Shown here: positions 6,415 to 10,595 of the stretch, piece by piece | How positions within the stretch are numbered: the stretch's first letter is position 1 | Layout: each line of letters opens with the position of its first letter | Translations under genes and position numbers: made by a program | The notes under the pieces: generated by a model | Seen by the model: only the letters and a program-made list of their open reading frames with translations | The model's database searches: none | What the model was told of the DNA's origin: nothing | Assembly (NCBI GenBank): GCA_009916335.1 | Contig: SAAR01000103.1 | Location: forward strand, 1 to 10,595 | DNA from: Erysipelotrichia bacterium | Lineage (GTDB): Bacteria > Bacillota_I > Bacilli_A > Erysipelotrichales > Erysipelotrichaceae | Direction: 5' to 3' | DNA length: 10,595 nucleotides

Positions 6415-6447
6415 CCTTTTATTGAAATAAAAATAAAAGGATATGAA

Positions 6448-7041
6448 ATGTCAAATAACAAAATAGTAAACAAAAGATTAGAGAGTACCAAAGAGTACAT
6501 AGATGCACTGCAAGACAAGTATTCTAAACTATGTATCGTAAGAGTAGATCTTGGATATAAGAAACCTCATAGCGATAGTATTGTGCTAAATGATGCAAAT
6601 AATGATTTTAACCGTATGTTAAATAATAGAAGAGGTAAGCCATCAATCTTTAAAGATCAAGTAGGATATATGTGCTTAAAAGAGTACACTGAAGATAAGG
6701 GTGTTCATCTACATACAATTTTTCTATATGATGGTAACAAAGTGCAAAAAGATGCCCATATGGGAGATAAGATTGGAGAGTACTGGAAAGAGCTAACAGA
6801 TGGTAAAGGTAGCCATTTTAATTGTAACCGTAAGAAATATAAATATAAAGGGGTTGGTATGATTCATCATAGCGATACTGATAAGCGTGAGATTTTAAAT
6901 AAACATGTAACTTCATATTTATGTAAAACTGATGAAGAACAAGATTTAGCACCTGTTAAAAGTAATAGTAAGGATAGAGCGTTTGTAAGAGGGATTATTC
7001 CAAAAAGCAAAAGTAAGACAGGAAGACCTAGAAATAAATAG
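6448..7041 (+). CDS. Inovirus Gp2 / YagK-YfjJ-type HUH replication initiator
   Basis: A 197-aa protein with the landmarks of the inovirus Gp2-like (YagK/YfjJ) family: VRVDLG (31-36), a K/REY stretch then GVHLHTIFLYDGNK (85-98) carrying the H-hydrophobic-H metal-binding motif (H87, H89), IGEYWKELT (109-117), GVGMIHH (135-141), and HVTSYLCKTDEEQ (153-165) with Y157 and K160 as candidate nicking tyrosine and lysine. The C-terminus is basic and DNA-binding in character (KSKSKTGRPRNK). HUH enzymes nick one strand at an origin and stay attached through the tyrosine to start rolling-circle replication. The assignment of individual catalytic residues is by eye. The SD AAAAGGA (6435-6441) lies six bases upstream. 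The gene has its own upstream region, separated from the operon by a terminator. Confidence 0.82.
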   Translation: MSNNKIVNKRLESTKEYIDALQDKYSKLCIVRVDLGYKKPHSDSIVLNDANNDFNRMLNNRRGKPSIFKDQVGYMCLKEYTEDKGVHLHTIFLYDGNKVQKDAHMGDKIGEYWKELTDGKGSHFNCNRKKYKYKGVGMIHHSDTDKREILNKHVTSYLCKTDEEQDLAPVKSNSKDRAFVRGIIPKSKSKTGRPRNK

Positions 7042-7146
7042 TATATTCTATAAATAGCCCTTTTTTTGGACATTTTACAGAAAATACAAATTTGCTAAAA
7101 AGTGTAATAAAGCCCGTAATCAAGGTATTCTATGGGCTATTCTAAG

Positions 7147-7223
7147 TTTATTCCAAATGTACATAAAAATATCTGGAATAAAAAAAGAGCATCCCAGAAT
7201 GGCTCTGGAATACTCTTGGAATA
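7147..7223. repeat. Cluster of TGGAATA repeats between convergent rep and ATPase genes
   Basis: TGGAATA occurs directly at 7174-7180, 7206-7212 and 7217-7223, and inverted (TATTCCA) at 7149-7155. TTTATTCCA (7147-7155) and TGGAATAAA (7174-7182) form a 9-bp inverted repeat with an 18-nt loop. Another TATTCCA lies just after the operon terminator at 6140-6146, on the other side of the rep module. Confidence 0.5.
7180..7206 (-). terminator. Rho-independent terminator of the large ATPase gene
   Basis: On the minus strand AGAGC (7206-7202) pairs with GCTCT (7190-7186), extended by two A-T pairs across a one-base bulge, and is followed directly by a run of T (A on the plus strand, 7186-7180). It lies about 25 bases after the ATPase stop. 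Confidence 0.75.
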
Positions 7224-7231
7224 TGGATAAA

Positions 7232-10060
7232 CTACAGTAGCTTGTATCGAAATTTATCATTATATTTTTTGTGATCTTTTGGATTTTGTTTAAACACTTC
7301 ATATCTGCTTCTTAGTTCAGATAAAAATAGTTTGTTATCACTGACATGTGCTTCAGGATACATGATATTGAAATAGAAACTCATTTCGGGTTGAGTAATA
7401 AATCTACCATTTTCATCATTTATAAGGTTATACAAAAATTCAGCATATTTTTCTGGATACTTTTCTAATGGCTCAAAATATTTTAAATCAATAGTTTCTG
7501 ATAGCAGTTTTCCAACAAATTCATCAACAGCTTCATCAAAATTAAACACTTTGGTACTTCGATAGTAGTTTGCAAGTTGATATTGTTTGTGCTCTTGCCA
7601 TTGAGCATTAGATATCTCTTCTTTACCATCTAGTAGTTTGTCGGTGTTGTTGATTTTAATAATGTCATTAGAACCAGCTGATAGATAAAACTCCCCAGCT
7701 TCGAGAGTTTCAACATCCTCTAATTTTGTATTTAGAGTTTTGTTCATAGCCTCAAGGGTTTTATTACTATTTTTACCAATGATTTTAACATTAGTCATAG
7801 TCGTCATAATGTCTCTAAGATTTGTGTCTCTTATTTGGGTGATTGCTTGATGGGCAAAAGTAACAAAAAGCTTGTATTTTCTTGATTCAGTAAGTATCTC
7901 ACTAATAGTTGCTGTTGAAGAGATGAAGTTATTTGCCTCATCGATGTAAAGATGGGTATGTGTTCTCTCTTCCTCTGAAATATCAGCTCTTTTCAATGCT
8001 AAGATTTGGATATACTCAACTATAAATCTAATATAGTATTTGTAAGTATTTGTCATTTTACCTTTTGGGATATTAAAAACAATAACCTTACCTTTAGTAT
8101 TCATCTCTTTTTCTAAATCAATTGCATTGTCACCATTCATCATATTTGAGAAAATAGGGTCATTTAGAAGTTTCTTTAGCCTTCTTCTGACAGCATCTTT
8201 AGTTGGCTTTGAATTTTCAAAATCATCCCTAAAAAATTCTGATTCTAATTGGTTGGGGCTATTTTTACCAAATTCAACTAAGTCTGGATTTTTAGCGTCG
8301 TTATAGAGCCTATAAAGATCTTTAAAACTACAATTTCCTTTTCTAAGTAAGATTCTAATTCCCATCTCTAAATGATCTTCCATTGCACCACTAAAAGATT
8401 CATCTGAATTGATACCTTTTAAGACATTAAGAATTATTTGGGTGACTCTTGCAATGTTAGCTTCACTTTTGTCTTCTAAATGAAATAGATTAATAGTTGG
8501 TGCTTTATTTTCACCAAGAAATGGATTAATGTAAACCAATCTTGTTTTATCTTGAACCATTTTTGCAACTTGTTCGCTTAGATCACCATGTGGTTCTAGA
8601 AGTATTACTGACCCATCGCCTCTTAAAATATCTCTTAAAATAAGTGTTTTTAAAAGTTCTGACTTACCACTGCCTGTTTGTCCTGTAATATAACAATGCT
8701 TGTACCTTTCAATTACTGGAATCAAGTTCTCGAAATTATCATCAAACGGATCCAGCAGATTATTTTTTACAAGTTTAGCAATCTCTTCATCCATATTATC
8801 AAGTAGTTTGATAAACTCTTCATTTTGATTTTGTAGGGAATCATCACAAGGCATATTCCCAATCGCTGAAAGCTCTTTTGCAAAAGTATCTAAACTATTG
8901 TGAATCTTCTTATAAAAAGAGATTTTATCATCTACTTGTAGTTGATGCATTATATTATCTAATGTATCTACAAAAAAGACATCACTTGAGCTTAAAAAAT
9001 CTTTGAAAAATATATCTTCTTTATCTACAGTGAAAATTACTTGACCGTGAATTGGTATAGTATTATCTTCAATTTGTATAGACTTATATACTAAGATAGA
9101 AATGAGTATCTCTCTAAGTTTCTCTCTATCTTCTGCGTCGGTTGGGATATGGTCAATATGGTAGATTAATTTGTTTTTTACAATATCTTCTACACTCATA
9201 GTTTGCAACATTTCATCAGTGATTGTAGTAAAAAACTGTGAGCCAAAAATAGGCTTTAAGATCTTTTTTAACAATATGCCTTCTGAAACATCTTTGTTAC
9301 CCATAAATACGATTGCATTTGATGTTATGAGATGTTTGAAGAATTTTCCAAATCTACTAGCTAAAAATCTTAAATCTTTAATTGTAGTCATCTTTTGAAT
9401 AAAATATCTTGCTTCACTAACATTATTCTCATCAAGTCTAAAGTCGATAAACCTTTTGTATAAATATGAATTATAAGATAAACAGTTCCTAGATAAATAT
9501 CCTTGGTGATTTACAAATATCTCATTCATTTGATTAATATCAAACACTTCCTCATCTACAACGGGTATAGAATTAATAGCGATATAGGTTGTATCAACTC
9601 TATTTTCCATTTTTTTATAAGAAAGTGCATCGTTTAAATCGTTTACTATTTTTATGTTGATATTGCAGTATCTTGAGCTAATCTCTTTTGCAAGTTCTTG
9701 TTCATCACAAATTTTAAGCTCACCGTACTGGGTAGGTCTATAATAAAACTTATTTTTATACCTCCACAAACGAATAGGTTGATTAGGTCTGTTTATATCG
9801 CATAGTATAGATTGCTCCTTATTTTTAAAGTAATAGTACTTGCGTTCTTCATTATTCATGATTTGGTTAAAGTTTGCCTGTGCATCCCAATATCTTACAT
9901 TTGAGTTTTCTAAATTTCTGATATTTCTATCGTATAAACCAACTTGATGATACATATGATCATTAATCGTAGTTAATCTGTTAGCTTTATACTCGTAATT
10001 TTGTAAAGCTGTTTCTACTTCTAAAGCGTTGTTGTCATTTTGAAGTACCATTCCATTCAT
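7232..10060 (-). CDS. Large fused protein: degenerate SF3/P4-primase-like region plus HerA/TraG-like DNA-pumping ATPase
   Basis: A 942-aa protein with the start taken at the ATG 10060, because AAAGGA (10073-10068) sits seven bases upstream; an earlier in-frame ATG at 10108 lacks this. The C-terminal half is a HerA/FtsK/TraG-type ATPase. Walker A GQTGSGKS is at 460-467, LLEPHGDLSEQ at 487-497 (the PHGDL signature of this group), Walker B HLYIDEANNF at 703-712, and a sensor-like FAHQAITQIR at 735-744. The N-terminal half (about 235-385) resembles an SF3/P4-primase helicase in order: a GKFFKHL helix, a strand and loop FMGNKDVSEG (252-261) where the Walker A GK is lost, NKLIYHIDHIP (296-306) and HGQVIFTVDKED (338-349). 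No N-terminal membrane helices are seen, unlike VirD4 proteins, so it is probably cytosolic. The likely role is hexameric DNA translocation for replication or transfer of the element. The SF3 call is by eye and uncertain; the ATPase call is firm. Confidence 0.8.
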   Translation of the reverse strand: MNGMVLQNDNNALEVETALQNYEYKANRLTTINDHMYHQVGLYDRNIRNLENSNVRYWDAQANFNQIMNNEERKYYYFKNKEQSILCDINRPNQPIRLWRYKNKFYYRPTQYGELKICDEQELAKEISSRYCNINIKIVNDLNDALSYKKMENRVDTTYIAINSIPVVDEEVFDINQMNEIFVNHQGYLSRNCLSYNSYLYKRFIDFRLDENNVSEARYFIQKMTTIKDLRFLASRFGKFFKHLITSNAIVFMGNKDVSEGILLKKILKPIFGSQFFTTITDEMLQTMSVEDIVKNKLIYHIDHIPTDAEDREKLREILISILVYKSIQIEDNTIPIHGQVIFTVDKEDIFFKDFLSSSDVFFVDTLDNIMHQLQVDDKISFYKKIHNSLDTFAKELSAIGNMPCDDSLQNQNEEFIKLLDNMDEEIAKLVKNNLLDPFDDNFENLIPVIERYKHCYITGQTGSGKSELLKTLILRDILRGDGSVILLEPHGDLSEQVAKMVQDKTRLVYINPFLGENKAPTINLFHLEDKSEANIARVTQIILNVLKGINSDESFSGAMEDHLEMGIRILLRKGNCSFKDLYRLYNDAKNPDLVEFGKNSPNQLESEFFRDDFENSKPTKDAVRRRLKKLLNDPIFSNMMNGDNAIDLEKEMNTKGKVIVFNIPKGKMTNTYKYYIRFIVEYIQILALKRADISEEERTHTHLYIDEANNFISSTATISEILTESRKYKLFVTFAHQAITQIRDTNLRDIMTTMTNVKIIGKNSNKTLEAMNKTLNTKLEDVETLEAGEFYLSAGSNDIIKINNTDKLLDGKEEISNAQWQEHKQYQLANYYRSTKVFNFDEAVDEFVGKLLSETIDLKYFEPLEKYPEKYAEFLYNLINDENGRFITQPEMSFYFNIMYPEAHVSDNKLFLSELRSRYEVFKQNPKDHKKYNDKFRYKLL

Positions 10061-10084
10061 TTTTTTATCCTTTAATAAAATTGA

Positions 10085-10103
10085 AACTATATAAAATATA
10101 GTT
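10085..10103. promoter_or_regulatory. Perfect palindrome at the ATPase promoter, candidate operator
   Basis: AACTATAT-AAA-ATATAGTT is a perfect 8-bp dyad with a 3-bp centre, 25 bp upstream of the ATPase start codon. Its minus strand carries a -10-like TATATT (10100-10095) with a weak -35 TGATTT 17 nt upstream, so a bound protein would block transcription. Confidence 0.5.
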
Positions 10104-10165
10104 AACACCTCTCCATCAAATCACAGTTGAAACAAAAGTCGACAACTATAATTTTGATTTATGGA

Positions 10166-10195
10166 TTGTTAAGTAATTTACTCAACACCTATAAT
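10166..10195 (+). promoter_or_regulatory. Rightward sigma70-like promoter with an internal near-palindrome and no gene behind it
   Basis: TTGTTA (10166-10171), an 18-nt spacer and a perfect TATAAT (10190-10195). The spacer region holds a 19-bp near-palindrome (GTTAAGTAA 10168-10176 and TTACTCAAC 10178-10186, one mismatch). Transcription would run toward 10463 through sequence without an ORF. Confidence 0.4.
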
Positions 10196-10235
10196 TTAAA
10201 ACACAACGAAAGAATATAAAAAAATAAAATTTGGG

Positions 10236-10266
10236 ATTGTAAAAAAAGAAGGTAGAATTTTACAAT
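10236..10266. repeat. 9-bp perfect inverted repeat
   Basis: ATTGTAAAA (10236-10244) and TTTTACAAT (10258-10266) flank a 13-nt purine-rich loop. No T-run follows on either side at once, so it is not an obvious terminator. It shares the core TTGTAAA with the tandem repeat at 10400-10425. Confidence 0.55.
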
Positions 10267-10399
10267 GAGATTAAGAGAGTGAAATGAAGATAGAATTTAA
10301 TTAACTTGTTTTAAAATAAGAAGTTTAGTATCTGGTATTTGACACATCTAAAAATTGAAGTACTTTGCAACTTTTATCAAAATTATGCAGATTTATAAC

Positions 10400-10425
10400 A
10401 AAATGTTGTAAAAAAATGTTGTAAA
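10400..10425 (+). repeat. Perfect tandem 13-mer, two copies
   Basis: AAAATGTTGTAAA occurs twice in direct tandem (10400-10412 and 10413-10425). With the inverted repeat at 10236-10266 this gives four copies of TTGTAAA in about 190 bases. It could be a binding site of an initiator, recombinase or partition-type protein. Confidence 0.6.
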
Positions 10426-10429
10426 GTTT

Positions 10430-10467
10430 TAAAATAAAAAATATAATAGCCCTTAAAATAGGGCTAT
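10430..10467 (-). terminator. Terminator of the DUF445-like gene
   Basis: On the minus strand a seven-pair GC-containing stem (ATAGCCC 10467-10461 with GGGCTAT 10452-10446) is followed by a T-rich tract (TTATATTTTTTATTTT). The stem overlaps the TAG stop codon of the gene. Confidence 0.7.
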
Positions 10468-10595
10468 ATTAAGAAAGAAGAGATTAAACCAATTAGTCCA
10501 CCAAAAACGCCACCCCAAACGACCAACCAACCTAAATGCTCTCTCATAAACTCCTGAACAATTTCTTTAACCATCTTAGGACTTAGTTCATTCAG
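10464..10595 (-). CDS. C-terminal end of a DUF445-like membrane protein (cut by window edge)
   Basis: Forty-three codons plus a TAG stop are open to the right edge. The sequence includes LSPKMVKEIVQEFMREHLGW followed by a hydrophobic, glycine-rich end, WGGVFGGLIGLISSFLI. A closing membrane helix with GG(L/V)IGL is typical of the end of DUF445 (YheB-type) proteins, a conserved and usually chromosomal membrane family of unknown role. The gene runs in the same direction as the ATPase gene but has its own terminator. It is likely the host-side flank of the element. Confidence 0.6.
   Translation of the reverse strand: MNELSPKMVKEIVQEFMREHLGWLVVWGGVFGGLIGLISSFLI

Larger units (their letters stand above)
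6141..6447. other. AT-rich non-coding region upstream of rep, putative replication origin
   Basis: No ORF of note is present. The stretch holds a bipartite hairpin (6179-6226), two copies of TTGTATACATA (6211-6221 and 6404-6414), two copies of ATATATAAAC (6281-6290 and 6339-6348), and overlapping AACTATA motifs (6288-6294 and 6294-6300). A -10-like TATAAC sits at 6383-6388. The combination of AT-richness, dyads and repeats next to an HUH initiator gene is what an origin or initiator-binding region looks like. The function is inferred from position. Confidence 0.5.
10061..10463. other. Non-coding region between the ATPase gene and the DUF445-like gene
   Basis: No ORF longer than a few codons is seen. 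It contains the ATPase promoter palindrome, a rightward sigma70-like promoter, a 9-bp inverted repeat, a tandem 13-mer and the terminator of the rightmost gene. It may contain the right boundary of the mobile element, but no clear attachment-site duplication is visible within the window. Confidence 0.5.

Noticed and set aside
7053..7141. AATAGCCC (7053-7060) and GGGCTATT (7134-7141), also found in the hairpin at 10446-10467, as possible attachment-site repeats
   Set aside because: The right-hand copies are explained by the DUF445-like gene terminator, the matches are only about 8 bases, and no integrase or target duplication is visible.
6867..7302. Two minus-strand frames (6867-7073 and 7120-7302) around the rep/ATPase junction
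   Set aside because: The first is antisense to the rep C-terminus; the second overlaps the ATPase terminator and the repeats and the ATPase 3' end. Neither has a credible start.
9171..9398. 75-codon plus-strand frame within the ATPase gene
   Set aside because: Antisense shadow of the SF3-like region with no SD and no family.
10061..10463. tRNA gene as integration target
   Set aside because: No cloverleaf-like sequence with TTCGA-type T-arm was seen here or elsewhere in the window.

Overview
The window is very AT-rich and gene-dense. The protein families, the XRE-type regulator and the low-GC codon use suggest a member of the Campylobacterota (Sulfurimonas/Arcobacter/Sulfurospirillum-like); this is inferred from composition and remembered family resemblance, as no search was possible. 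It looks like part of an integrated or plasmid-like mobile element next to a type I restriction-modification locus. The right edge returns to what looks like an ordinary chromosomal gene (DUF445-like, C-terminus only).

Layout: (1) 1-1990, minus strand: the start of hsdM (cut by the window edge), preceded by a 581-aa protein that joins a degenerate HsdM-like methyltransferase body to a single HsdS-type target-recognition domain. The two genes overlap at TAATG and have a clear promoter at 2055-2083. (2) 2155-2858: divergent pair of a 117-aa glycine-rich hydrophobic protein (minus) and a small XRE regulator with a GTG start (plus), with a perfect inverted repeat in the shared promoter region. 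(3) 3055-6091, plus strand: a tight operon that begins with three micro-ORFs (34, 61 and 27 aa, chained by ATGA overlaps), followed by a DUF932 protein, a Gp157-like coiled-coil protein, a Rad52-family annealing protein with an extra C-terminal module, a 72-aa unknown and a DUF2958 protein. It ends at a strong terminator at 6101-6140. (4) 6141-6447: non-coding, AT-rich, with a large bipartite hairpin and repeated motifs, directly upstream of (5) 6448-7041, an inovirus Gp2/YagK-YfjJ-type HUH replication protein; I read this as a putative origin plus initiator. (6) 7232-10060, minus strand, convergent with rep: a 942-aa soluble protein whose C-terminal half is a HerA/TraG-like ATPase and whose N-terminal half resembles a degenerate SF3/P4-primase helicase. 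(7) 10061-10463: non-coding, with a perfect palindrome at the ATPase promoter, an outward sigma70-like promoter with no ORF behind it, an inverted repeat and a tandem 13-mer. (8) 10464-10595: C-terminus of a DUF445-like protein with its terminator.

How it may work together (inference): the HUH protein would nick the 6141-6447 region and start rolling-circle replication. The Rad52-like and Gp157-like proteins would handle single strands and counter host nucleases. The large fused ATPase would translocate or unwind DNA. The XRE protein would control the early operon, and the restriction system would be defensive cargo. No integrase, relaxase, capsid or secretion-channel gene is visible in the window. 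The most unusual items are the fused ATPase paired with an HUH initiator, and the catalytically degenerate methyltransferase/specificity fusion placed upstream of an apparently normal hsdM.
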